Below, piece by piece: positions 1 to 8,927 of a DNA stretch of 64,000 nucleotides; the stretch's first letter is position 1; each line of letters starts with the position of its first letter. Under the pieces are notes generated by a model. That model was given only the letters and a program-made list of their open reading frames with translations, did not search any database and was not told the origin of the DNA. The position numbers and the translations under genes were made by a program. Origin of the DNA: Bombella pluederhausensis (lineage in GTDB: Bacteria > Pseudomonadota > Alphaproteobacteria > Acetobacterales > Acetobacteraceae). The stretch lies in contig NZ_JANIDY010000004.1 in the NCBI RefSeq assembly GCF_026385525.1, positions 62,001 through 126,000 of the forward strand, given 5' to 3'.

Positions 1-611
1 GTGCCGAGAACAACATGCGGGTCTGTATGCCCTCCAGCCCGGCGAGCTTCTTCCATCTGCTCCGGCGACAGATCGCCCGCCGTTGCCGCAAGCCGCTGAT
101 CGTCTTCAGCCCCAAATCGCTCCTGCGGCACAAGCAGGCCGTCTCCCTGCTCAGCGATATGGGGCCACAGACACGCTTCATGCCCGTCATTGCTGATGCA
201 GCCTGCACGGCTGGAGCAAAACGGGTCATATTGTGCAGCGGCAAAGTCTATTACGACCTGCTCCAGAAACGGGATGAAGCTGGACTGAAACACTGCGCCA
301 TCATCCGGCTGGAGCAGCTCTATCCCTTCCCCCATCACGCCCTTGCCGAGGAGCTGGGCCACCACCCGCAGGCAAAGGACATCATCTGGTGTCAGGAAGA
401 GCCGGAAAATGGCGGGGCATGGCAGTTCGTGGACAGACGCATCGAAGCCTGCCTGCGTGAAGCGGGCCATACCTGTACTCGTCCTCATTATGCCGGACGC
501 AAAGCCTCCGCCTCCCCAGCGACCGGATTACCAAGCATCCATCAGGCCGAGCAGGAAACACTCGTCCGGCAGGCTCTGGGGCTGGAAGCGGCTCCCACAA
601 CCATCGACTGA
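1..611 (+). CDS. sucA: 2-oxoglutarate dehydrogenase E1 component, C-terminal part (5' end outside window)
   Basis: The reading frame is open from base 3, with A-E-N-N before the first internal Met, so the gene begins upstream of the window. About 202 residues remain. They carry the typical end of the ThDP-dependent E1 of the 2-oxoglutarate dehydrogenase complex: a PSSPASFFHLLRRQ segment, a CSGKVYYDL segment, an RLEQLYPFP segment and a CQEEPENGGAW segment, all recognisable in SucA/OdhA. E1 decarboxylates 2-oxoglutarate in the TCA cycle and passes the succinyl group to the E2 lipoyl domain. The gene after it is trpB, 30 bp away, not the E2 gene sucB that usually follows, so the complex must be completed from elsewhere or the locus is rearranged. 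Identification is confident; whether the upstream part is intact cannot be seen. Confidence 0.9.
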   Translation, partial: AENNMRVCMPSSPASFFHLLRRQIARRCRKPLIVFSPKSLLRHKQAVSLLSDMGPQTRFMPVIADAACTAGAKRVILCSGKVYYDLLQKRDEAGLKHCAIIRLEQLYPFPHHALAEELGHHPQAKDIIWCQEEPENGGAWQFVDRRIEACLREAGHTCTRPHYAGRKASASPATGLPSIHQAEQETLVRQALGLEAAPTTID

Positions 612-641
612 TCCTTCATTCAGAACGTAAAGACACACATC

Positions 642-1874
642 ATGCCAGCAGATACATCCATCACCAGCCAGCTCAATTCCCTCCGCACCGGGCCGGATGA
701 ACGGGGTCATTTCGGAATTCACGGGGGCCGTTTCGTGGCCGAAACCCTCATGCCCCTGATGCTGGAACTGGAAAAAGCCTACAACCACGCCAAAACTGAC
801 CCGCAGTTTCAGGAGGAGCTGGATTATTACCTCCGCCATTATGTGGGGCGCCCCAGCCCCCTCTGGCACGCAAAAAGACTGAGCGAAACACTCGGTGGGG
901 CGCAGATTTACCTCAAACGGGAGGAGCTGAATCATACAGGCTCCCACAAGCTGAACAACGTGATGGGACAGATTCTTCTGGCCCGCCGCATGGGCAAGAC
1001 CCGCATTGTGGCCGAGACCGGGGCCGGACAGCATGGCGTAGCCACCGCCACCGTCTGCGCCCTTTTCGGGCTGGAATGTGAAATCTACATGGGGGCCACC
1101 GATGTGGAGCGACAGAAGCCCAATGTCTTCCGCATGCATCTGCTGGGGGCCAAGGTACATCCCGTCACGGCGGGGGCTGGCACACTGAAAGATGCCATGA
1201 ATGAGGCCATGCGGGACTGGGTAGCCAATGTGGAGAACACCTACTTCCTTGTCGGCACGGTTGCCGGGCCGCACCCTTACCCGGCCATGGTGAGAGACTT
1301 CCAGTCCATCATCGGGACGGAAGCCCGTGAGCAAATACAGGAACAGACAGGCCGCCTGCCGGATGCCGTCATTGCCGCCATTGGGGGCGGGTCCAACGCC
1401 ATGGGTATCTTCCATCCCTTCCTTGATGATGCCGATGTCCCGCTTTACGGCGTGGAAGCCGCTGGTCTGGGACTGGATAGTGGCAAGACAGCCGCCTCCA
1501 TCGCTCGTGGCAAGCCCGGCGTCCTACATGGCAACCGCACCTATCTGCTTCAGGATGACCACGGGCAGATCACGGAAGCCCATTCCATCAGTGCCGGGCT
1601 GGATTATCCCGGTATCGGGCCGGAACATTCATGGCTCAACGACATTGGCCGGGTAAACTATGTCAGCGCCACGGACCAGCAGGCCCTTGAGGCATTCCAG
1701 ACCCTCACAAGGCTGGAGGGCATCATCCCGGCACTGGAAAGTGCCCATGCCGTGGCCCATGCCATCGTGATGGCCCCGACCATGAAAAAAGACCAGACCA
1801 TCATCGTCAATCTGTCTGGCCGGGGGGACAAAGATGTCCCCACCGTTGCGGCCCATCTGGGCGTGAAACTGTAA
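642..1874 (+). CDS. trpB: Tryptophan synthase beta chain
   Basis: TrpB (410 aa, normal length) joins indole and L-serine to make tryptophan using PLP. The PLP lysine lies in HTGSHKLNN (Lys103), followed by the GAGQHG segment and the glycine-rich phosphate-binding GGGSNA segment. The start ATG follows sucA by 30 bp and trpA follows 11 bp after the stop, so trpB and trpA are one operon encoding the alpha2-beta2 complex, in which indole passes from alpha to beta through an internal tunnel. In many alphaproteobacteria trpF precedes trpB; here sucA does. No leader peptide or attenuator is visible in the 30 bp upstream. Confidence 0.97.
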   Translation: MPADTSITSQLNSLRTGPDERGHFGIHGGRFVAETLMPLMLELEKAYNHAKTDPQFQEELDYYLRHYVGRPSPLWHAKRLSETLGGAQIYLKREELNHTGSHKLNNVMGQILLARRMGKTRIVAETGAGQHGVATATVCALFGLECEIYMGATDVERQKPNVFRMHLLGAKVHPVTAGAGTLKDAMNEAMRDWVANVENTYFLVGTVAGPHPYPAMVRDFQSIIGTEAREQIQEQTGRLPDAVIAAIGGGSNAMGIFHPFLDDADVPLYGVEAAGLGLDSGKTAASIARGKPGVLHGNRTYLLQDDHGQITEAHSISAGLDYPGIGPEHSWLNDIGRVNYVSATDQQALEAFQTLTRLEGIIPALESAHAVAHAIVMAPTMKKDQTIIVNLSGRGDKDVPTVAAHLGVKL

Positions 1875-1885
1875 GGAGAGCCACC

Positions 1886-2701
1886 ATGAGCCGCATCAAA
1901 GCCTGTTTCGACCGCCTGAAAAAAGAGGGGCGTGGTGCCCTGCTTCCCTATCTGGAGGCTTTCGACCCGGACCGGGAAACCTCTCTGGCCCTGCTGCGCC
2001 AGATGCCCGAGGCCGGGGCCGATCTCATTGAAGTCGGTGTGCCTTTCTCCGACCCCTCTGCCGATGGCCCGACCATCCAGCTCGCCGCCCAGCGGGGCCT
2101 GAAGGCCGGAGCTACACTGAAGGGCGTTCTGGACCTCATCCATGAATTCCGGAAAGAGAATGACCACACACCCATCATCCTGATGGGCTACTACAACCCG
2201 ATTGACCGTTACGGTGTGGAGCGCTTCTGCAAGGATGCCCGTGCCGCCGATGTGGACGGGCTGATCGTAGTGGACCTGCCGCCTGAGGAATCCGAGGAGC
2301 TGGCCCCCTATGCCAGAGCGGAAGGGCTGGACATGATTACCCTGACCGCACCCACCACACCGGATGACCGGCTGAAAGCCATCCTCAAGGATGCCAGCGG
2401 CTTCGTCTATTATGTAAGCATCACGGGCATCACCGGCACACGCAGCGCTACGGAAGATCAGCTAAAAGCCGCCATGACCCGCCTGAAGGCTGCAACAGAC
2501 CTCCCTGTCGTGGCCGGTTTTGGCATCAGCACACCGGAACAGGCCCGCATTGCCTCCCGCATCAGTGACGGGGCGGTGGTGGCGTCCGCCATCATCAAGG
2601 ACATGGCCGCCACCTATGATGAACACGGCCACGCCACCGCCAAAAGCCTCCCCACAGCACTGGATAAAATCCGCTCTCTGGCCAAGGCCGTGCGGGGCTA
2701 A
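1886..2701 (+). CDS. trpA: Tryptophan synthase alpha chain
   Basis: TrpA (271 aa) is a TIM-barrel enzyme that cleaves indole-3-glycerol phosphate to indole and glyceraldehyde 3-phosphate. Visible hallmarks are LLPYLEAFDP near the N-terminus, DLIEVGVPFSDPSADGPTIQ (catalytic Glu region), ILMGYYNPI, the DLPPEE loop and the phosphate-binding GFGIS segment. A Shine-Dalgarno-like AAGGAGAG lies just before the ATG. It is cotranscribed with trpB. In many alphaproteobacteria accD and folC come directly next; here they are displaced to 9.6 kb by copA and the aromatic amino acid module. Confidence 0.97.
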   Translation: MSRIKACFDRLKKEGRGALLPYLEAFDPDRETSLALLRQMPEAGADLIEVGVPFSDPSADGPTIQLAAQRGLKAGATLKGVLDLIHEFRKENDHTPIILMGYYNPIDRYGVERFCKDARAADVDGLIVVDLPPEESEELAPYARAEGLDMITLTAPTTPDDRLKAILKDASGFVYYVSITGITGTRSATEDQLKAAMTRLKAATDLPVVAGFGISTPEQARIASRISDGAVVASAIIKDMAATYDEHGHATAKSLPTALDKIRSLAKAVRG

Positions 2702-2723
2702 GAACAGACAGCACAAAGAAAAA

Positions 2724-2745
2724 CCCCCGGCCTTCTGACCGGGGG
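2724..2745. terminator. Intrinsic terminator between trpA and the small minus-strand gene
   Basis: A perfect 7-bp stem (CCCCCGG at 2724-2730, CCGGGGG at 2739-2745) has an 8-nt loop. Read on the minus strand it is followed by a T-rich run (complement of AAAGAAAAA), so it best terminates the minus-strand gene ending at 2786. On the plus strand it can also end the trpBA message, although the following U-tract is poor. Confidence 0.75.
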
Positions 2746-2785
2746 CTTCCCTGATTGCATCTTTCGCAGGATGTGTCCTGAAGGA

Positions 2786-3031
2786 TCAGGATTTCAGCCA
2801 GCGGCCAATGGCGCAGAGGCCAGCCAGAGCGGCCACGATCACACCACCCCACAGCAGCGTGTGACCAACACACTGACAGCGGCTCTTGGGCTCTTTCAGC
2901 TCTTTACCGAGGGAGTTGACAGTTTCCTGAGCCTGCTTGGCATATTTATCTGCCTTAGCCTTCAGCTCGTCCGGATTGATGACCTGCTCAGCCTTGGCTT
3001 TGAGTTCATCGACATTGATAGCGTCTGCCAT
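2786..3031 (-). CDS. Small membrane-anchored protein with a DELKAKA repeat
   Basis: An 81-residue product starting at the ATG at 3031. This start has a strong ribosome site (GGGAGGA, 8 nt upstream), whereas a longer in-frame reading from 3202 has none. The N-terminal half is charged and alpha-helical with an 11-residue unit used twice (VDELKAKAEQV, PDELKAKADKY). The C-terminus has one hydrophobic segment of about 18 residues (TLLWGGVIVAALAGLCAIG) and a short basic tail. The layout resembles small helical stress proteins of the YqjD/ElaB (DUF883) kind with a C-terminal membrane anchor, but I do not recognise it as a family member. It is transcribed alone, convergent with trpA. Confidence 0.7.
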   Translation of the reverse strand: MADAINVDELKAKAEQVINPDELKAKADKYAKQAQETVNSLGKELKEPKSRCQCVGHTLLWGGVIVAALAGLCAIGRWLKS

Positions 3032-3226
3032 GAGGTTATCCTCCCTGAAACCTGTTTCCTCCACCATCACACCGGATAGCGACCATTTCAACAGGTTAAA
3101 TCTTACGTTTCCGTCAGAAAAATACTGACTGCCGGTAAACATAGCACTGATATTCCAGCCGATGAGCACTTTCCTTTCATGGGAGAGTCTCCTTTTCTGC
3201 ATATGTCAGCCATCATGATGCCATAG

Positions 3227-3295
3227 GAACCCTTTTGCATCGGGTTCATTCTATCTAGATACTGTTCCCCTGCTTGCACTGGCCCTCTGGCCAGT
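3227..3295 (+). promoter_or_regulatory. Two inverted repeats in the copA upstream region
   Basis: The 301 bp between the small gene (start 3031) and copA (start 3333) hold two perfect inverted repeats: GAACCC/GGGTTC (3227-3232 and 3242-3247, 9-nt spacer) and ACTGGCC/GGCCAGT (3278-3284 and 3289-3295, 4-nt loop). The second ends 37 bp before the copA start. Neither matches the usual CueR box. They could be an operator or hairpins in the 5' leader; nothing else is evident in this gap. Confidence 0.4.
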
Positions 3296-3332
3296 CTCAT
3301 CGCAGCCTCCATCACACCAAGGGACGCCGTTC

Positions 3333-5807
3333 ATGACTGCCACGCCACCCTTCCTGACTCTCCCCATTGAAGGGATGAGCTGCGCTGCCTGCTCCATGAG
3401 GGTGGAAAAAGCCTTACAGGACGTTCCAGGAGTCCGGACAGCCCGTGTCAATCTGGCAACCGGCACAGCACAAATCACAGGCACAGCCACGCATGAGGCC
3501 CTCATCATTGCCGTGGAACAGGCAGGCTACAGCGTTCCAACTCCCCCCATCCAGCTAAAAATCGGCGGGATGAGCTGCGCTGCCTGCTCAGTACGGGTCG
3601 AAAAGACCCTGAAGGATCTTCCGGGCGTCAGGACAGCCCATGTCAACCTGACAACCGGCATAGCCCGGATCACGGGTACAGCACCTGCCCAGACACTCAT
3701 CCACGCCGTACGGCAGACCGGATTTGAAGCAGATGCCATAGAGCAAAATAACGAACGGGACGCCATTCAGGAACATCAGACCCGGATGGTGCAGGAACTC
3801 CGTAACCTGAAACGGGACCTCCTCTTTTCCTTCATTCTCTGGCTCATCATCATGGCCATGGAACACGGGCCTGCCCTCATCCCCACTCATCTGCATGCCA
3901 TACTGCAATGGGCACTGGCCAGCATCGCCTTGCTGGGGCCGGGGCGGCGTTTCTACAAAGCGGGCATTCCAGCCCTGCTGCGCCGCCACCCCAACATGAA
4001 CTCCCTTGTCTCATTGGGGACTGGGGCCGCCTATCTCTATTCCAGCCTTGTCGTCTTCTTCCCCTCCCTCATGCCGGAAGGGACGCAGCATCTCTATTTC
4101 GAGTCCGTTCTGAGCATCATCACACTGGTGCTTCTGGGGCGGTTTCTGGAAGCCCGTGCAAAAGGCCGCACCTCCGCTGCTCTTGAGAAGCTGACACGCC
4201 TCCAGCCGCAGGAAGCCCATCTCCTTACCGATGGCCAATGCCGTGACGTGCCAATTGCACAGATACAGCCAGACGATCTCCTCCTCATCCGCCCCGGTGA
4301 GCGGGTGCCGCTGGATGGTGTGATTCTGGAGGGAGAAAGCCATCTGGACGAATCCCTGCTGACGGGAGAACCCATGCCCACCCTGCGCCGGTCGGGTGAC
4401 ATGATTATCGGCGGGACTGTTAATCAGGAAGGCGCTCTCACTGTTCGTGCCACGGCTACCGGAGCCGACACCATGCTTGCCCGTATCATCAGCATGGTAG
4501 CGCAAGCACAGGCGGGAAAACTGCCCATCCAGTCCCTTGTGGATAAGGTAACGCTCTGGTTTGTCCCGGCCATCATCCTGCTCGCTGCACTGACCTTCTG
4601 CCTCTGGCTGGTGCTGGGGCCACAGCCTGCGCTGGGTTACGCCGTTGCCAACACCATCGCCGTGCTGATTGCCGCCTGCCCCTGCGCCATGGGCCTCGCT
4701 ACCCCTACGGCCATCATGGTCGGTACGGGCAAAGCGGCGGAAATGGGGATTCTGTTCCGCAAGGGGGAAGCGCTCCAGACACTGGGAAGCGCCCGTCTTG
4801 TAGCGTTTGACAAGACCGGCACACTGACATGCGGACAACCACGCCTGACAGACATCTATCTTCTGGACAAAACAACGCCAGAAATACCCGTCAGGGCGAC
4901 TGAGAATCACCTTCTGGCCCTCGCTGCCGCCGTGGAACGTCAGTCAGATCATCCAATGGCCCTCGCCATCGTCAGAGCGGCCGAGGAGCGGAGTCTGCCC
5001 CCCGCCACGGTCGGCCATGCCCGCACGATCGCAGGACGAGGCATCGAAGCGCAGGACGAACATGGCAAGAGCCTGCATATCGGCAGCCGTGCCTACATGA
5101 AGACGCTTGGCGTCTATAACGCAGAGGCAAACCGTATTGCCGATTCCCTCAGCCAAAAAGGTGCCTCCCCGCTCTATATGGTTCATGATGGAAAACTGGT
5201 TGCCCTCATGGCCATTACCGACCCCGTTCGCCCTTCCGCCGTAAAAGCCATCACAGCCCTGAAGCTCAGAAATATCCGGACAGCCATGATTACCGGCGAT
5301 ATTGAGGCCACAGCCCAGCACATCGCCCATCTGACAGGCATAGAGGACGTCATCGCTCAGGTCATGCCGCAGGAGAAAGGCAATGCCATCAAGGACCTAC
5401 AGAAGATTCATGGTTCCGTGGCCTTCATAGGGGATGGCATCAACGATGCCCCGGCACTCGCACAGGCCGATACGGGGCTGGCCATCAGCCACGGTACGGA
5501 TATTGCCATAGAAGCAGCCGACCTTGTCCTGACAGGCGAGAACCTGATGAGCGTGCCTAATGCCATTACCCTCTCACGGGCAACGCTGACCATCATCCGG
5601 GAAAATCTTTTCTGGGCCTTCGCCTATAATATCGTGCTGCTGCCCGTAGCCGCCGGACTTCTCTATCCCTTTACCGGTACGCTCCTGTCGCCCGCCCTTG
5701 CGGCCGGGGCCATGGCCTTCTCCAGCATTTTCGTGCTGTGCAACACCTTGCGGCTTCTACGTTTCCGCCCTGTCGGGCAGGCAGATACCCCTGCCGGGAA
5801 TGGCTGA
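3333..5807 (+). CDS. copA: Copper-exporting P1B-type ATPase with two HMA domains
   Basis: This 824-aa inner-membrane pump uses ATP to export Cu(I). Two N-terminal heavy-metal-associated domains each carry GMSCAAC (Cys17/Cys20 and Cys82/Cys85). The rest has the P-type ATPase plan: membrane helices, the TGEPMP actuator loop, the transmembrane metal site ACPCAMG (Cys449-Pro-Cys451), the phosphorylation motif DKTGTLT (Asp493) and the hinge GDGINDAPAL. The CPC motif and the paired HMA domains favour CopA over Zn/Cd pumps. A ribosome site (AAGGGA) precedes the ATG. No cueR/copZ lies next to it, so regulation is probably by a distant factor. It sits inside an otherwise biosynthetic region, between trpA and accD. 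Confidence 0.95.
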   Translation: MTATPPFLTLPIEGMSCAACSMRVEKALQDVPGVRTARVNLATGTAQITGTATHEALIIAVEQAGYSVPTPPIQLKIGGMSCAACSVRVEKTLKDLPGVRTAHVNLTTGIARITGTAPAQTLIHAVRQTGFEADAIEQNNERDAIQEHQTRMVQELRNLKRDLLFSFILWLIIMAMEHGPALIPTHLHAILQWALASIALLGPGRRFYKAGIPALLRRHPNMNSLVSLGTGAAYLYSSLVVFFPSLMPEGTQHLYFESVLSIITLVLLGRFLEARAKGRTSAALEKLTRLQPQEAHLLTDGQCRDVPIAQIQPDDLLLIRPGERVPLDGVILEGESHLDESLLTGEPMPTLRRSGDMIIGGTVNQEGALTVRATATGADTMLARIISMVAQAQAGKLPIQSLVDKVTLWFVPAIILLAALTFCLWLVLGPQPALGYAVANTIAVLIAACPCAMGLATPTAIMVGTGKAAEMGILFRKGEALQTLGSARLVAFDKTGTLTCGQPRLTDIYLLDKTTPEIPVRATENHLLALAAAVERQSDHPMALAIVRAAEERSLPPATVGHARTIAGRGIEAQDEHGKSLHIGSRAYMKTLGVYNAEANRIADSLSQKGASPLYMVHDGKLVALMAITDPVRPSAVKAITALKLRNIRTAMITGDIEATAQHIAHLTGIEDVIAQVMPQEKGNAIKDLQKIHGSVAFIGDGINDAPALAQADTGLAISHGTDIAIEAADLVLTGENLMSVPNAITLSRATLTIIRENLFWAFAYNIVLLPVAAGLLYPFTGTLLSPALAAGAMAFSSIFVLCNTLRLLRFRPVGQADTPAGNG

Positions 5808-5851
5808 AAAACATCTGGGGAGATAGCCCCTCCCCAGACAAAACAAGCCCG

Positions 5852-7063
5852 TCAGTCTGCCAGCACGGCGGCCAGAGCCTCTACAACGGGCGGCAGATTG
5901 CGCTCATTCAGCCCTGCCATACAGACACGGCCACTACGCAGCACATAAACGCCATGCTCCTCCCTCAAACGATCCACCTGAGCGGGAGACAGCTTCATCA
6001 TGCTGAACATGCCACGCTGCTTCAGCAGATAGCGGAAATCCTGCCCCGGAAGACGGGCCGAAAGCTGCTCATGCAGCGTTTTACGCATCACCCGGATGCG
6101 GGCACCCATGGCCGCCACTTCTTCCCGCCAGAGCTGGGATAGACCCTGATCCCCCAGAACAGCATTCACAAGCTGCGCTCCACGAACGGGCGGGCTGGAA
6201 TAATTCCGCCGCACCGTCACTTTGAGCTGGCTCAGCACACGTTCCGCCGTGTCCCTGTCCCGGCACACAACCGACAATGCCCCGATCCGGTCTCCATACA
6301 GGGAGAAAATCTTAGAGAAAGAGTTGCTGAGCAGAAACTCCATTCCCGCATCCACAAGGGCACGGACAGCATAGACATCATCTTCCAGCCCGCTGCCCAG
6401 CCCCTGATAGGCAAGGTCCAGAAACGGGATCAGTTTCCGCTCTTTCAGGACTGCCACCAGTTCATCCCACTGCCTGTTCGTCAGGTCAGCACCTGTCGGG
6501 TTGTGACAGCACGGATGCAGAAGCACGACATGACCTTCCGGAATCTGACGGAGACAGGCCATCATGGCCTCAAAATCCACACCGCCCGTTGCCGGGTCGA
6601 AATACGGATAGCTGTGCGTCTTGAAACCAGCCCCGGAAAAGATGGAAATATGATTTTCCCATGTCGGATTACTGACCCACAATTCAGCCTGCGGAAAATA
6701 ACGGTGCAGGAAATCAGCCCCAATCTTCAGCGCACCAGACCCGCCAAGGCTCTGCACCGTGGCAATACGGCCTGACTGCACGGGTTCGCTGCCACGGCCA
6801 AAAAGCAGATGCTGGACAGCCTGCCTGTAGGAGGCCAGACCTTCCATCGGCAGGTACAGGTCGGGTCTATCCTGCTGGCCTGCCAGCGTCTCATAAGCCT
6901 TACGGATGCAGGCAAGCTGCGGCACATGACCTGCTTCATCATAATACAACCCGATGCTGAGATTGACCTTCTTCGCCCGATCATCCCGCTTGAAATCTTC
7001 CACCAGAGAAAGGATCGGATCCCCCGGAGACAGCTCAACAGACTGGAACATGGGCATCATCAT
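5852..7063 (-). CDS. Aromatic amino acid (tyrosine/aspartate-type) aminotransferase
   Basis: A 403-aa class I PLP aminotransferase of the AspC/TyrB type. Visible motifs are VNLSIGLYYDEAG near the N-terminus, the HPCCHNPTGAD segment, and SNSFSKIFSLYGDRIGAL with the PLP lysine. It would convert tyrosine, phenylalanine or tryptophan to the 2-oxo acid with 2-oxoglutarate as acceptor. Its ATG overlaps the stop of the upstream decarboxylase gene by 4 bp (ATGA), so the two are translationally coupled. This pairing suggests that the aminotransferase feeds arylpyruvates to the decarboxylase, though aspartate transamination cannot be excluded from sequence. It is convergent with copA, with only 44 bp between them. 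Confidence 0.88.
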   Translation of the reverse strand: MMMPMFQSVELSPGDPILSLVEDFKRDDRAKKVNLSIGLYYDEAGHVPQLACIRKAYETLAGQQDRPDLYLPMEGLASYRQAVQHLLFGRGSEPVQSGRIATVQSLGGSGALKIGADFLHRYFPQAELWVSNPTWENHISIFSGAGFKTHSYPYFDPATGGVDFEAMMACLRQIPEGHVVLLHPCCHNPTGADLTNRQWDELVAVLKERKLIPFLDLAYQGLGSGLEDDVYAVRALVDAGMEFLLSNSFSKIFSLYGDRIGALSVVCRDRDTAERVLSQLKVTVRRNYSSPPVRGAQLVNAVLGDQGLSQLWREEVAAMGARIRVMRKTLHEQLSARLPGQDFRYLLKQRGMFSMMKLSPAQVDRLREEHGVYVLRSGRVCMAGLNERNLPPVVEALAAVLAD

Positions 7064-8757
7064 CCTTTCTTCATGCTGCCATTGCGTGGGCCCTGCGGGC
7101 CGTAATCATAGTCCGCCACGACCATGCCGAACTTCTTCAAAGCTTCCGGAGCATCCATCTCCGGCAGAAGCACCTCAATAAATACGGCACGGTCGACTGT
7201 TTCCGCCTGCTTCAGGGCGTCTTCCAGTTCGCTGACCGTTTCCACCACAAGAGACAGAGCCTTATCATCACGGTCAAACGCACGGGGCAGGTCCGCATAG
7301 CGCCAATTGGCAATGTCATTATACTGGGAGCGTTCCCCCAGAATCAGACGTTCGATCGTATAGCCCCGGTTATTGAGCAGGAACATGATGGGCTTCTGAT
7401 TATGGCGCAGAATGGTGGAGAGCTCCTGCACGGTCAGCTGAAAAGACCCATCCCCGATGAAAAGCACATGGCGTCTCTCCGGGCTGCCACACTGAGACCC
7501 GAACAGGGCGGGCAACGTATACCCGATTGCCCCCCAGATCGGCTGGGAAATGTAATGTGTGTTCTTGGGGAAAGGCGTGCCCAACAGAGCCGTATTACTC
7601 GTCCCAGCCTCACCAATCACAACATCCCCTTCCTTCAGGAAGCGGGCCACACGGGGCCAGAGCATATCATGAGTGAGACGGTCCCCAGCCTCACCGGGCA
7701 GGGACGGTGCGGACACAGCCGGACGGGACGGCAACGTACGGGAGGATGGCTTCACCTGCGCCAGAAGGGCCTTCAACACCGCTCCGACAGGGGCCGCCGG
7801 AATGGAGCGCCCCGCCAGACTGACCTCATAAGCCAGAAGATTGATGAACGAATCGGGCTGAATATCATGCGTGAAGAAGCCCGTATTGATCTCCGTAAAA
7901 CGCAGGCCAATACCGATCACACAATCAGACTGACTGACCAGCTCCCTGATATCCGGGCGACTGGCCCCACCGACATATCCGCCCAGATAATAGGGGGCTG
8001 TCTCATCCAACACCGCCTTGGCTGGAGCCGCAGCCAGACAAGGAATGGCACAGCGCTCGGCCAGTTCAGCAATCGCCCCAGCAACGCCAAAGCGATCGGC
8101 ATCAGAATCGAGAATCATGACCGGAGACCGGGCCGCCGCCAAACGTGTGGCAATATGACTGGCCGCCAGCGCTACCTGTTCGGCATCACCCTGCGGGTCT
8201 GCAAAGACAAACGGTGCATCAGGCACTTCAATGCTCAGATGGGTGATGTCAGAGGGGAGCTGAAGATGAACGGGCCGCCGTTCCCGCCAGCAGGCCTGAA
8301 GAACACGGTCAATCTCGAACACAGCATTTTCTGGCGTCAGACGTGCCTGAGCAACCGTATATTCCGCCATGCACCGCCCGATATTGCCATAGCCACCATC
8401 GCCAAGCGTATGATGCAACAAGGCACGCCCCTCCACTGCATGCAGCGGCGGAATCCCCGTAATATGCACAAAGGGCACACGCTCGGCATAGGCCCCGGCA
8501 ATACCACTGATCGCCCCGAGATCACCCACGCCAAAGGTCGTCAGCAGGCCACACAGGCCAGACGTACGGGCATAACCATCTGCCGCATAAGCGGCATTCA
8601 GCTCGTTACAGTTCCCGATGAAGGTCAGGGACGGATCAGCCTCCACCTGCTCCAGAAAGGACAGGTTGAAATCCCCCGGAACACCGAAAAGATGGCTGAT
8701 TCCTGCCTCAGAAAGGCGGCGGGCCAGATAGGCCCCAATCTGCATACGCATGGTCAA
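7060..8757 (-). CDS. ThDP-dependent 2-oxo-acid decarboxylase, indolepyruvate/phenylpyruvate type
   Basis: A 565-aa member of the pyruvate/indolepyruvate decarboxylase family. FGVPGDFNLSFLEQ at the N-terminus, NCNELNAAYAADGYAR with the ThDP-activating Glu52, the catalytic pair His115-His116 in LLHHTLGDG, and the GDGS...NN cofactor motif near residue 430 are all present. The N-terminal wording (FGVPGDFNL, NELNAAYAADGYAR) is closer to indolepyruvate/branched-chain decarboxylases than to the Zymomonas-type pyruvate decarboxylase common in acetic acid bacteria. Cotranscription with an aromatic aminotransferase and a divergent Lrp/AsnC regulator supports an Ehrlich-type route from aromatic amino acids to aldehydes. 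The ATG has an AGGAG site 6 nt upstream. Pyruvate as substrate remains possible. Confidence 0.88.
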   Translation of the reverse strand: MTMRMQIGAYLARRLSEAGISHLFGVPGDFNLSFLEQVEADPSLTFIGNCNELNAAYAADGYARTSGLCGLLTTFGVGDLGAISGIAGAYAERVPFVHITGIPPLHAVEGRALLHHTLGDGGYGNIGRCMAEYTVAQARLTPENAVFEIDRVLQACWRERRPVHLQLPSDITHLSIEVPDAPFVFADPQGDAEQVALAASHIATRLAAARSPVMILDSDADRFGVAGAIAELAERCAIPCLAAAPAKAVLDETAPYYLGGYVGGASRPDIRELVSQSDCVIGIGLRFTEINTGFFTHDIQPDSFINLLAYEVSLAGRSIPAAPVGAVLKALLAQVKPSSRTLPSRPAVSAPSLPGEAGDRLTHDMLWPRVARFLKEGDVVIGEAGTSNTALLGTPFPKNTHYISQPIWGAIGYTLPALFGSQCGSPERRHVLFIGDGSFQLTVQELSTILRHNQKPIMFLLNNRGYTIERLILGERSQYNDIANWRYADLPRAFDRDDKALSLVVETVSELEDALKQAETVDRAVFIEVLLPEMDAPEALKKFGMVVADYDYGPQGPRNGSMKKG

Positions 8758-8890
8758 CTCCTGAAAGCCTCAGAAAGGCGGCACGGACCGGATTATCCAG
8801 TCTGGGGCAGGAGGATAGAAACCCCATACCGCAGAAAGCTCCTTTTAATATCTGATCATACCGTGTTTCTCATGCGCCCTGTGTGCAAAT

Positions 8891-8914
8891 AGAGTATAGA
8901 TCATCCCATACTCT
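8891..8914. promoter_or_regulatory. Inverted repeat AGAGTAT-N10-ATACTCT, probable Lrp-family operator
   Basis: A perfect 7-bp inverted repeat with a 10-nt spacer lies in the divergent region between the decarboxylase operon (start 8757) and the Lrp/AsnC gene, 13 bp before its ATG at 8928. Position and symmetry suit binding by a dimeric regulator, most simply the adjacent gene product, repressing itself and controlling the divergent operon. Assignment to that protein is inference. Confidence 0.55.
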
Positions 8915-8927
8915 GCACGGATCATGC

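Noticed and set aside
7060-8757. Acetolactate synthase or oxalyl-CoA decarboxylase
   Set aside because: The HH motif in LLHHTLGDG and the N-terminal FGVPGDFNL belong to the pyruvate/indolepyruvate decarboxylase group, and the length is right for it.
7402-8892. A 496-codon plus-strand open frame opposite the decarboxylase
   Set aside because: Shadow frame; the decarboxylase has complete ThDP motifs on the other strand, and the frame runs into the Lrp upstream region.
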